Source of the DNA: JBCBKL01 sp963922565
GTDB taxonomy: Bacteria; Pseudomonadota; Alphaproteobacteria; Rhodobacterales; Rhodobacteraceae
Assembly (NCBI GenBank): GCA_963922565.1
Contig: CAWUIQ010000002.1
Span: 62,001 to 126,000, forward strand
DNA: 64,000 nt
Reading direction: 5' to 3'
In this document: positions 45,533 through 53,783 of the stretch, in pieces
How positions within the stretch are numbered: position 1 is the first letter of the stretch
How the letters are laid out: every line of letters begins with the position of its first letter
The notes under the pieces: generated by a model
What the model saw: only the letters and a program-made list of their open reading frames with translations
Database searches by the model: none
Told to the model about the DNA's origin: nothing
Position numbers and translations under genes: made by a program

Positions 45533-46389
45533 TGCTCATCCCTCGTCATCAGCGTGTAGAACAGCCACGACACCGCCAGCGTGATCGCGAAATAGATCAG
45601 GCTCATCGCAGCCGCCGGGCCCAGATCGAACTGACCAAGCGCCACCTTCACCAGGTCGATGGACAGCAGCGTTGTCGAGTTACCCGGCCCTCCACCAGTC
45701 AAAACAAAGGGTTCCGTGTAGATATTAAAGCTATCCATAAAGCGAAGCAGGATCGCGATCGTCAGCACCCGCTTCATCTTGGGCAGCTGGATATAGCGGA
45801 AGACGGCCCAGTTCGACGCCCCATCGATGCGGGCGGCCTGATAATAGGCTTCCGGTATCGATATCAGCCCCGCATAGGCCAGCAGCACGACCAGCGACGT
45901 CCAGTGCCAGACATCCATGACGATCACCGTGATCCACGCCGCCACGGGGCTTTGCGTCATGTTGTAGTCGATGCCGAGCGTGTTGTTCAGGAAGTACCCC
46001 AATAGGCCGATATCGGGCAGGGTAAAGATGTTCCACATCGCGCCCACCACGTTCCACGGTATCAGAAGAGGCAGCGCCATCAGAACAAGGCAGACCGGCA
46101 CCCAGAACCCCTTGCGCGGCATGGCAAGCGCGATGGCGACGCCAAGGGGCACCTCGATCAGCAGAATGGTGAAGGTAAAGAACAATTGCCGGCCAAGGGC
46201 TGCATGAAAGCGTTCGGATCGCAGGATATCCTCGAACCAGCCTACGCCGTGCCAGAAGAACTGGTTGTTCCCAAAGGTTTCCTGCACCGAGTAATTCACA
46301 ACCGTCATCAGCGGGACCAGCGCGTTGAACGCGACCAGCGCCAGAACCGGAAGAACGAACAGCCAGCCGCGTTGGTTTTCGGTCTTCAT
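45529..46389 (-). CDS. glpP: Glycerol ABC transporter permease GlpP
   Basis: A 286-residue permease of the MalF type with six helices. The EAA loop reads SIPEAYYQAARIDGASNWAV, followed by FVLTGGGPGNSTTLL. ATGA overlap with glpT upstream and with glpQ downstream. Confidence 0.9.
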   Translation of the reverse strand: MKTENQRGWLFVLPVLALVAFNALVPLMTVVNYSVQETFGNNQFFWHGVGWFEDILRSERFHAALGRQLFFTFTILLIEVPLGVAIALAMPRKGFWVPVCLVLMALPLLIPWNVVGAMWNIFTLPDIGLLGYFLNNTLGIDYNMTQSPVAAWITVIVMDVWHWTSLVVLLAYAGLISIPEAYYQAARIDGASNWAVFRYIQLPKMKRVLTIAILLRFMDSFNIYTEPFVLTGGGPGNSTTLLSIDLVKVALGQFDLGPAAAMSLIYFAITLAVSWLFYTLMTRDEQ

Positions 46390-47462
46390 GACGTGGCCCT
46401 TTCGGTTGCGATCCAGCCATCGGCATAGACGCGGGTCTGGCGCTGTTTAAAGTCCAGATGCACGTCGCTGCCCGGTTCTGGGACCATGCCGTCGACCACG
46501 GCGTTGACGACCGTTTCACCCGCCATCGCCTCAACGACGACATGGCGTCCGACGTCGGCGACCTTGCGGATTGTCGCTGGTATGCCGGCGTTCGAAAGGC
46601 GCACGTGTTCTGGTCTGACACCGATCTCATACCGAGCGCCGCTGCCAGACACCCGGCCTTCAAGAGGGACGGGGTGGCCCATAAAGCGGGCGGTCCCGCC
46701 ATCGACCTCACAGGGCAGTATATTCATCCCGGGCGAGCCGATGAAGTGACCGACAAAGGTGTGTTGCGGCCGCTCGAACAGTTCAACCGGTGTGCCGATC
46801 TGCACGATCACGCCGTCCTGCATCACCACGACCTGATCGGCAAAGGTCAGCGCCTCGGTCTGATCATGGGTGACGTAGATCATCGTGACGGCGGTTTCCT
46901 GATGCAGCTCTTTCAGCTTCGACCGCAGCTTCCATTTCAGCTCGGGGTCGATCACCGTCAGGGGCTCGTCGAACATGATGACGTTGACGTCTTCGCGCAC
47001 CAGACCACGACCCATCGAGATTTTCTGTTTGTTGTCCGGCGTCAGGTTCGCCGCCCGCGTGGTCAGGCGGTCGTCAAGCTCCAGCATTGCCGCGATCTCG
47101 CGCACCCGGGTATCGACACGGCCATCATCCACGCCGCGATTTCGCAGCGGGAAGGCCAGATTGTCGTAGACGGTCATGGTGTCGTAGATGACCGGAAACT
47201 GAAAAACCTGCGCAATGTTGCGCTGATCCGGGGGCAGGGTGGTTACGTCTGAGCCGTCAAAGAGAATGCGGCCCTCGCTCGGTGTCAGCAGACCCGAAAT
47301 GATATTCAGCAGCGTGGACTTCCCGCAGCCCGATGGGCCCAGCAGGGCATAGGCGCCGCCATCGTCCCATTCCAGATCGATCTCTTTCAGGGCGTAGTCG
47401 TCCGCGCCCTGCGGATTGGGCAGATAGCTGTGGCGCAGGTTTTCCAACGTGATCCTAGCCAT
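46386..47462 (-). CDS. glpT: Glycerol ABC transporter ATPase GlpT (atypical signature)
   Basis: A 358-residue ABC ATPase. Walker A is GPSGCGKST and Walker B VIMFDEPLTVIDPELK, with the His loop in YVTHDQTEA and a C-terminal TOBE domain. The signature LSGGQ is replaced by LTPDNKQKISMGRGL. The start at 47462 follows the glpS stop and avoids the 9-base longer frame. It pairs with GlpS, which has a normal signature, so the two composite ATP sites are probably unequal. Confidence 0.9.
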   Translation of the reverse strand: MARITLENLRHSYLPNPQGADDYALKEIDLEWDDGGAYALLGPSGCGKSTLLNIISGLLTPSEGRILFDGSDVTTLPPDQRNIAQVFQFPVIYDTMTVYDNLAFPLRNRGVDDGRVDTRVREIAAMLELDDRLTTRAANLTPDNKQKISMGRGLVREDVNVIMFDEPLTVIDPELKWKLRSKLKELHQETAVTMIYVTHDQTEALTFADQVVVMQDGVIVQIGTPVELFERPQHTFVGHFIGSPGMNILPCEVDGGTARFMGHPVPLEGRVSGSGARYEIGVRPEHVRLSNAGIPATIRKVADVGRHVVVEAMAGETVVNAVVDGMVPEPGSDVHLDFKQRQTRVYADGWIATERATS

Positions 47463-48537
47463 GCCCGACACCCCGCGCCGCCAGTGATCCGTCTGCGCCG
47501 AAATAATAGCACTGGCTGGGGATCATGTGAAATTCGTGTTCTTCGCCAACACTGTAGGGGTGCACGCCCGCTGACAGGCTGACCCATGTGCGCCCACCGA
47601 CTAGGAAGTGGGCGACGCTTTCTGATCCACTGAGTTCGGTAATCTGGACCTGGCCCGTGACGGGCACGGACAGATCCTCGGGCGGCGTCGGTGTGACATG
47701 GTGCGGGCGGATCGCGACGGTATAGCGGCCATCGGCGAGCCCTGCGGCCTCGTCAAAGACGGTCCAGCGCAGATCGTCCCCGATCCGCATCTGATCGCCC
47801 ACTTTCTCGCATTCCGCCAGATTGATCGGCGGGTCGGAAAAGACCTGCGCGGCCGTCAGGCTCTGCGGCATCCGGTATGTCTGCGGGGTGGGGCCGAATT
47901 GGGTGATCCGTCCCTCATGCACAAGCGCGGTATTGCCACCCAAAAGCAGCGCCTCGGTTGGTTCCGACGTGGCATAGACCACCACGGTGCCGCGACCGGT
48001 CAGCAGATCGGGAAGCTGTTCGCGCAGCTCTTCCCGCAGCTTGTAGTCGAGATTTGCAAGCGGCTCGTCGAGAAAGATCGCCTTTGATTCCTTGACGATG
48101 GCGCGGGCAAGTGCCGTGCGCTGCTGCTGGCCGCCAGACAGCTCTTGCGGGCGGCGGCCCAGCATCGGCCCAAGCTGCAGGATGTTCGCCGCCTCTTCGA
48201 CGCGGCCCTCGATCTCGGACCGGGCCATGCCCTTGACGCGCAGCGGCGAGGCGATGTTTTCAAAGACAGTCATGTGGGGGTAGTTGACGAAAAACTGGTG
48301 GACGAGTGCGATTTCCCGCTTTTGCGGCGACACGCCGGTGACGTTCTGCCCATCGACCCAGACCTCGCCGCTTGTGGGGCGTTCGAGGCCCGCCATCAGC
48401 TTGATCAGGGTGCTTTTGCCCGCGTTCGTGGCCCCCAGCAGGATGTTGAAGCCGCCGATATCCAGCCTTAGCGATGTTGGGTGAATGTGCGTCTCGGTCC
48501 CGACCGTTTTCGTCACATCTCTCAGTTCAAGCGTCAT
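47455..48537 (-). CDS. glpS: Glycerol ABC transporter ATPase GlpS
   Basis: A 360-residue ABC ATPase. The start at 48537 matches the domain start MTLELRDVTK; the frame runs to 48708 through the upstream gene's end. Walker A is GATNAGKST, signature LSGGQQQR, Walker B AIFLDEPLANLDYKLRE. In the switch region a Ser replaces the usual His (YATSEPTEALLLG), so the GlpS His-loop may be missing, which complements the odd signature of GlpT. C-terminal TOBE domain present. Confidence 0.88.
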   Translation of the reverse strand: MTLELRDVTKTVGTETHIHPTSLRLDIGGFNILLGATNAGKSTLIKLMAGLERPTSGEVWVDGQNVTGVSPQKREIALVHQFFVNYPHMTVFENIASPLRVKGMARSEIEGRVEEAANILQLGPMLGRRPQELSGGQQQRTALARAIVKESKAIFLDEPLANLDYKLREELREQLPDLLTGRGTVVVYATSEPTEALLLGGNTALVHEGRITQFGPTPQTYRMPQSLTAAQVFSDPPINLAECEKVGDQMRIGDDLRWTVFDEAAGLADGRYTVAIRPHHVTPTPPEDLSVPVTGQVQITELSGSESVAHFLVGGRTWVSLSAGVHPYSVGEEHEFHMIPSQCYYFGADGSLAARGVGHG

Positions 48538-48588
48538 GAAACCCCGCCGCCAGGCCGTACCGTCCCGGCAATCGAAATCAACTGAAAT

Positions 48589-48612
48589 GGGGGTGCCCTG
48601 CAGGGCACCCCC
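48589..48612 (-). promoter_or_regulatory. Intra-operon hairpin between glpV and glpS
   Basis: A 24-bp perfect palindrome (outer arm GGGGGTGCCC, centre TGCA) lies seven bases after the glpV stop and 52 bases before the glpS start. No T tract follows. Such structures downstream of binding-protein genes protect the upstream mRNA so that binding protein is made in excess. Confidence 0.7.
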
Positions 48613-48619
48613 AGTTGGC

Positions 48620-50359
48620 TTAGTTGTTGGCCCACCGTGCGACCAGCTCGTCGTAATTGACGGTCTCGCCCTGTGGCTTTTCGTTGTCGAGTTTCGCCTT
48701 GGGCGCACCCGGCTGTGACAGCCAGTATTCGGCGTCCTGCTCGTCGTTCAGGCGCGGGCCGCAGCCACCATAGACGTTGGCACCTTCGTCAGCAGCCTGC
48801 ATCCGGGCCATGACCTGATCCATCTCGCTGGCCAGACGGTCCATCGCTTCCTGCGGGGTGAAGGCGCCGGAGTTCACGTCACCGATCTGCTGCCACCAGA
48901 TCTGGGCCAGCTTCGGATAGTCCGGCACGTTGATGCCTGTCGGCGACCATGCCACGCGGTCAGGCGAGCGGTAGAACTCGACCAGACCACCCAGTTTCGG
49001 CGCGCGTTCGGTGAACGATTCATGCCGGACGGTGCTGTCGCGGGTGAAGGTCAGACCGACATGGGATTTGCGCACATCGACAGTTTTCGACGTTACGAAC
49101 TGGGCGTAGAGCCATGCAGCCTTGGCCCGGTCCTCTGGCGTGGATTTCAGGATCGTCCACGAGCCCACATCCTGATAGCCGACCTTCTGGCCTTCGGTCC
49201 AATAGGGGCCGTGCGGGCTGGGCGCCATCCGCCAAAGGGGGTTGCCCTCGGCATCGACGGTGTTGTTGCCCTCGGCCTGGCTCTTGACCATGTCAGCGGT
49301 GAAGGCGGTGTACCAGAAGATCTGCTGGGCCACGTTGCCTTGGCTGAGTGCCGGCAGCGACTGGTAGAAGTCATATGACGCCGCACCCGGAGGCGCGTAG
49401 TTGCGCAGCCACTCATCCCATTTGCGGATCGCATAGACCGCCGCCGGGCCGTTGGCCGCACCGCCGCGCGTTACGCTCGCACCGGTGGGGTTGCAGGTGC
49501 CGGCTTCCATCCGGATGCCCCATTCGTCAACTGGGATACCGTTCGGCTCGCCCACGTCGCCCGCACCGGCCATCGAAAGCCATGCATCGGTCATGCGCCA
49601 GCCAAGGTCAGGCGCGCGCTTGCCGTAATCCATGTGACCATAGATGCGGGTGCCGTCGATTTCCTTCACATCATTGGTGAAGAATTCGGCGATGTCTTCG
49701 TAAGCCGACCAGTTGACCGGTACACCCAGATCATAGCCGTACTTTTCCTTAAAGGCGGCCTGCAGGTCTTCGCGGTCGAACCAGTCCTTGCGGAACCAAT
49801 AGAGGTTGGCGAATTGCTGGTCGGGCAGCTGATAGAGCTTTCCGTCGGGGCCGGTGGTGAACTGAATGCCCATGAAGTCATCCAGATCCAGCGTCGGCGA
49901 TGTAACGTCCGCCCAGGGGCCCGCCATCATGTCGGACAGGGGATAGGCCAGTTGCAGGCGCGAATGGGTTCCGATCAGGTCGGAATCGTTGACGTAGGCG
50001 TCATAAAGGTTCCGCTGGGTCTGCATTTGGGTCTGCACCGCCTGCACGACCTCGCCTTCACCAAGGATCTGGTGATTGACCTTGATGCCGGTGATTTCTT
50101 CGAACGCTTTAGTCAGCGTCTCAGATTCGTAGCCGTGGGTCGGAATGCCCTCGGACAGAACGTTGACCTCCATGCCCGAGAAGGGCTGAGCGGCATCAAT
50201 AAACCACTGCATCTCGGCTTTTTGTTCGTCGCGGCTGAGTGTCGACGGCTGGAACTCGTCATCGATCCAACGCTCGGCTGCGGCCATATCGGCCCAACCA
50301 CCGGGCGCGGACATCAGCAGAGCAAGCCCCGCTGTCGCGGAAAGCAAGTAACTACGCAT
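48620..50359 (-). CDS. glpV: Glycerol ABC transporter substrate-binding protein GlpV
   Basis: A 579-residue periplasmic binding protein, large for its class and matching GlpV. The signal peptide is MRSYLLSATAGLALLMSAPG, cleaved near GWADMA. Typical stretches are MEVNVLSEGIPTHGYESETL, LPDQQFANLYWFRKDWFDRE and ending YDELVARWANN. First gene of the leftward glpVSTPQU operon. GGGAGG precedes the start. glpK, glpD and a DeoR-type glpR are not in the window. Confidence 0.92.
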   Translation of the reverse strand: MRSYLLSATAGLALLMSAPGGWADMAAAERWIDDEFQPSTLSRDEQKAEMQWFIDAAQPFSGMEVNVLSEGIPTHGYESETLTKAFEEITGIKVNHQILGEGEVVQAVQTQMQTQRNLYDAYVNDSDLIGTHSRLQLAYPLSDMMAGPWADVTSPTLDLDDFMGIQFTTGPDGKLYQLPDQQFANLYWFRKDWFDREDLQAAFKEKYGYDLGVPVNWSAYEDIAEFFTNDVKEIDGTRIYGHMDYGKRAPDLGWRMTDAWLSMAGAGDVGEPNGIPVDEWGIRMEAGTCNPTGASVTRGGAANGPAAVYAIRKWDEWLRNYAPPGAASYDFYQSLPALSQGNVAQQIFWYTAFTADMVKSQAEGNNTVDAEGNPLWRMAPSPHGPYWTEGQKVGYQDVGSWTILKSTPEDRAKAAWLYAQFVTSKTVDVRKSHVGLTFTRDSTVRHESFTERAPKLGGLVEFYRSPDRVAWSPTGINVPDYPKLAQIWWQQIGDVNSGAFTPQEAMDRLASEMDQVMARMQAADEGANVYGGCGPRLNDEQDAEYWLSQPGAPKAKLDNEKPQGETVNYDELVARWANN

Positions 50360-50630
50360 TGTGATCCTCCCTGTTACAGCGGAAATAATTGGAGTCGCTG
50401 CACTTTTATGTTTCCGGGAAGATGAACCGGTGTCAACGGATCATCGACAATCGCCCGCGATTGAGGCAGCTGCTCGCCTTTTGGGCAGCCTGAAGTCGGG
50501 TGTGGTTGTGCCGCGCGAGGTCGGCGGTTTTGCGTTTCTGTTCGGGGATTTTGTTTACTATAGGAAACAAGCGCGCTATCTGGGGTGGAAAGGCTGCGGA
50601 TGTAATCTGCGCGCAACCCGGGGGTGTCAC
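50360..50630. other. Divergent promoter region glpV / bhcB
   Basis: 270 bases between the glpV start and the bhcB start. An in-frame extension of bhcB to 50361 exists but has no conserved content and no ribosome binding site. It contains the 20-bp inverted repeat at 50551-50570. No gene was seen. Confidence 0.6.
50551..50570. promoter_or_regulatory. 20-bp inverted repeat upstream of bhcB
   Basis: TTGTTTACTATAGGAAACAA is a palindrome with nine of ten pairs matching, centred about 70 bases upstream of the bhcB start. Likely operator of the bhc genes (in other species the IclR-type BhcR controls them), but no bhcR is in the window. The match to a known BhcR site was not checked. Confidence 0.55.
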
Positions 50631-51593
50631 ATGAAAGATCTCACGCATCTGCCCAATTATCAGGATGTGCTGGATGCCCATGAGCGCATCAAGCCGCATA
50701 TCCACCGCACGCCGGTCCTGACCTCCGACTATTTCAATCGGCTCAGCGGCGCGGAGCTGTTCTTCAAATGTGAGAACTTCCAAAAGGCCGGGGCCTTCAA
50801 GGTCCGTGGGGCGACGAATGCAGTTTTCGGATTGTCCGATGAGGTTGCGGCCAAAGGTGTCGCAACCCATTCGTCGGGCAACCACGCCTTGTCGCTGTCA
50901 TACGCTGCCGGGCGGCGTGGGATCCCGTGCCATGTCGTGATGCCCCGCACTGCACCTCAGGCCAAGAAAGATGCGGTATGCGGCTATGGCGGCATCATCA
51001 CCGAATGCGAACCATCGACGTCATCGCGCGAAGAGGTGTTTGCCCGGGTCCATGCGGAAACTGGTGCGGACTTCGTACATCCATACAACGACCCGCGCGT
51101 CATTGCCGGGCAGGGGACATGCTCGAAAGAGCTGATGGAGCAGGTCGACGGATTGGACGCCGTCATCGCGCCAATTGGCGGCGGCGGCATGGTGTCAGGC
51201 ACCTGTCTCACGCTATCGACCGTTGCCCCGGATGTCGCGATCTACGCGGCCGAACCGGAACAGGCCGACGATGCCTATCGCAGCTTCAAGGCCGGGCACA
51301 TCATCGCGGATGACGCCCCCCAGACGGTAGCGGATGGGCTGAAAGTGCCGCTCAAGGAAAACACTTGGCATTTCGTTTCGCAGCACGTGACCGATATCTT
51401 CACCGCATCCGAGCAAGAGATCATCGACGCGATGAAGCTGACCTGGCAACGCATGAAGATCGTGATCGAGGCCAGCTGTGCAGTACCCCTCGCCGTTATT
51501 CTCAAGAACCCAGACGTGTTCCGCGGCAAGCGGGTGGGCGTTATCATCACCGGCGGCAATGTCGATCTCGACACGCTGCCTTGGATCAAGTGA
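50631..51593 (+). CDS. bhcB: Beta-hydroxyaspartate dehydratase BhcB
   Basis: A 320-residue PLP-dependent dehydratase of the serine/threonine dehydratase fold. Lys57 in FQKAGAFKVRG holds PLP; SSGNHALSLSYAA and PIGGGGMVSG bind the phosphate; GVIITGGNVDLDTLPW ends the fold. With bhcC and bhcD directly downstream it converts beta-hydroxyaspartate to iminosuccinate. The ATG at 50631 is chosen on homology and on the operator position. Not preceded by bhcA as in the known cluster. Confidence 0.88.
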   Translation: MKDLTHLPNYQDVLDAHERIKPHIHRTPVLTSDYFNRLSGAELFFKCENFQKAGAFKVRGATNAVFGLSDEVAAKGVATHSSGNHALSLSYAAGRRGIPCHVVMPRTAPQAKKDAVCGYGGIITECEPSTSSREEVFARVHAETGADFVHPYNDPRVIAGQGTCSKELMEQVDGLDAVIAPIGGGGMVSGTCLTLSTVAPDVAIYAAEPEQADDAYRSFKAGHIIADDAPQTVADGLKVPLKENTWHFVSQHVTDIFTASEQEIIDAMKLTWQRMKIVIEASCAVPLAVILKNPDVFRGKRVGVIITGGNVDLDTLPWIK

Positions 51594-51616
51594 ACCACTA
51601 GATTGGAGGCTGAGCC

Positions 51617-52780
51617 ATGAAAGACATCACTGATTTTGACGATTTCGAGGTTGGCTTTGACGTACCCGCCGTGCCGGGCATGGATGAGGCCGACATCCAG
51701 ACCCCATGCCTTGTCCTCGACCTTGATGCGCTCGAGCGCAATATCAAAAAGATGGGGGATTACGCCAAGGCCCATGGCATGCGCCACCGGGTGCACGGCA
51801 AAATGCACAAGTCGGTCGATGTCGCAAAACTGCAGGTCGAACTGGGCGGCGCCTGTGGTGTCTGCTGCCAAAAGGTCAGCGAGGCCGAAGTGTTCGCCCG
51901 CGGGGGTATCAAGGATGTCCTCGTTTCAAACCAGGTGCGCGACCCGGCCAAGATCGACCGGCTTGCCCGCATGCCAAAGCTGGGTGCCCGCACGATCTGC
52001 TGCGTCGATGATCCGGCCAACGTGGCCGATCTGTCGGCGGCTGCCCAGAAACACGGAACCGAGATCGAATGCCTCGTCGAAATCGATTGCGGGGCAGGGC
52101 GCTGCGGGGTGACGACCACACCCGAGGTCGTTGCCATCGCCAAGGCCATCGATGCCGCGCCGGGCCTGAAATTCGCGGGGCTGCAGGCCTATCAGGGCGC
52201 GATGCAGCACTTGGACAGCTATGATGACCGCAAAGCCAAGATCGATGTGGCCATCGCGATGGTGCGCGACGCGGTCGATGGCCTGAAGGCTGAAGGGCTG
52301 GACTGCGACATCGTCGGGGGTGGCGGGACCGGCTCCTACTATTTTGAAAGCAATTCGGGCGTCTACAACGAATTGCAATGTGGCTCCTATGCCTTCATGG
52401 ATGCCGATTACGGTCGCATCCTCGACAAGGGCGGCAAGCGGATCGATCAGGGAGAGTGGGAAAACGCGCTCTTTATCCTGACCAGCGTGATGAGCCACGC
52501 CAAGGCCGACAAGGCCATCGTCGATGCGGGGCTCAAGGCTCAATCGGTCGACAGCGGTCTGCCGGTCATTCATGGGCGGACCGACGTGGAATACGTCAAA
52601 TGCTCGGATGAGCACGGCGTCGTGGCGGACCCCGAAGGTGTGCTGGCCATCAATGACAAGCTGCGGCTCGTCCCCGGCCACTGCGATCCGACATGCAACG
52701 TGCACGACTGGTATGTCGGCGTGCGGGACGGCAAGGTCGAAACGCTGTGGCCCGTCTCGGCCCGGGGGAAAGCGTACTGA
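51617..52780 (+). CDS. bhcC: Beta-hydroxyaspartate aldolase BhcC
   Basis: A 387-residue PLP enzyme of the D-threonine aldolase / DSD1 family. VHGKMHKSVD with Lys62 is the PLP region, GVCCQKVSEAEVFARGGIKD follows, and the metal site is in PGHCDPTCNVHDWY. It joins glycine and glyoxylate to beta-hydroxyaspartate. Close overall match in my recollection to characterised BhcC. GGAGG lies upstream. The stop abuts the bhcD start. Confidence 0.92.
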   Translation: MKDITDFDDFEVGFDVPAVPGMDEADIQTPCLVLDLDALERNIKKMGDYAKAHGMRHRVHGKMHKSVDVAKLQVELGGACGVCCQKVSEAEVFARGGIKDVLVSNQVRDPAKIDRLARMPKLGARTICCVDDPANVADLSAAAQKHGTEIECLVEIDCGAGRCGVTTTPEVVAIAKAIDAAPGLKFAGLQAYQGAMQHLDSYDDRKAKIDVAIAMVRDAVDGLKAEGLDCDIVGGGGTGSYYFESNSGVYNELQCGSYAFMDADYGRILDKGGKRIDQGEWENALFILTSVMSHAKADKAIVDAGLKAQSVDSGLPVIHGRTDVEYVKCSDEHGVVADPEGVLAINDKLRLVPGHCDPTCNVHDWYVGVRDGKVETLWPVSARGKAY

Positions 52781-53746
52781 ATGATTGTCGTATCTGAGGC
52801 GGCGGTGGCCGATCTGATCACGGCCGAGGCCAGTTTTGACGCGGTCGAGGCGGTGTTTGCCGCGATGGCCCGGGGCAAGGCGCGGAACTTCCCCGTCATC
52901 CGCGAGGCACTGGGTCATGCCGACGCGCTTTATGGCTTCAAGTCGGGCTTCGACCAGGCGGCGTTGACCCTTGGCCTGAAGTCCGGTGGCTATTGGCCAG
53001 GAAACGAGGCGCAGGGGCTGACCAACCACCAATCGTCGGTCTTTCTGTTCGATGCCGATACCGGGCGGTTGCATGCCGTCGTCGGGGGCAACCTGCTGAC
53101 CGCGCTCAGAACGGCGTCAGCCTCGGCGGTTTCGATCAAGCATCTCGCGCGGCCCGACGCCAAGGTGCTCGGCATCATCGGGGCCGGGCACCAATCGGCC
53201 TTTCAGATACGGGCGGCGGCGGCGACTCATTCGTTCGAAAAGGTCATCGCGTGGAACCGGACGCCCGACCGGCTGCAGCGTCTTGCTGATGCGGCGGGCG
53301 ACATCGGCCTGCCGTTCGAGGCCGTCGATCTTGCGCGACTCGGGGCCGAGGCCGATGTCATCATCTCGATCACGTCGAGCTTCGCCCCAATCCTCATGGA
53401 CGCGCATGTGCGCCCGGGCACGCACATCGCCTGCATGGGCACCGACACCATGGGCAAGCAAGAGCTTGATCCGGCGAACCTTGCACGGGCCGCAGTGTTC
53501 ACCGATGAGATCGCTCAATCCGTGACGCTCGGCGAAGCGCAGCACGCGGTCAAGGCGGGTCTGATGGCCGAGGGTGACATCACCGAGATCGGCGCCGTCA
53601 TCAACGGCGATCACCCCGGGCGGCGGGACGCCCTAGAGATCACGGTCTTTGATGGAACCGGCGTCGGTCTGCAGGATCTTGCCGTTGCCCGCGCCGTGGT
53701 GGATGCCGCCATCGCGAACGGGACGGCAATCGAGGTCGACTTCTAA
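52781..53746 (+). CDS. bhcD: Iminosuccinate reductase BhcD
   Basis: A 321-residue member of the ornithine cyclodeaminase / mu-crystallin family. The Rossmann motif is LGIIGAGHQSAFQ, with the family stretches LGLKSGGYWPGNE, NHQSSVFLFD and VFDGTGVGLQDLA. It reduces iminosuccinate to aspartate, closing the cycle. Starts directly after the bhcC stop. A CaiB-family gene follows 37 bases downstream. Confidence 0.9.
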   Translation: MIVVSEAAVADLITAEASFDAVEAVFAAMARGKARNFPVIREALGHADALYGFKSGFDQAALTLGLKSGGYWPGNEAQGLTNHQSSVFLFDADTGRLHAVVGGNLLTALRTASASAVSIKHLARPDAKVLGIIGAGHQSAFQIRAAAATHSFEKVIAWNRTPDRLQRLADAAGDIGLPFEAVDLARLGAEADVIISITSSFAPILMDAHVRPGTHIACMGTDTMGKQELDPANLARAAVFTDEIAQSVTLGEAQHAVKAGLMAEGDITEIGAVINGDHPGRRDALEITVFDGTGVGLQDLAVARAVVDAAIANGTAIEVDF

Positions 53747-53783
53747 CGCAACCTCTGGTTCTCTGCGGACCGGGAGGTGCCGG

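Noticed and set aside
44736..45539. Open frame in phase with glpU running through glpQ
   Set aside because: glpQ has clear permease motifs in its own frame and ATGA overlaps with its neighbours; the long frame is a high-G+C shadow.
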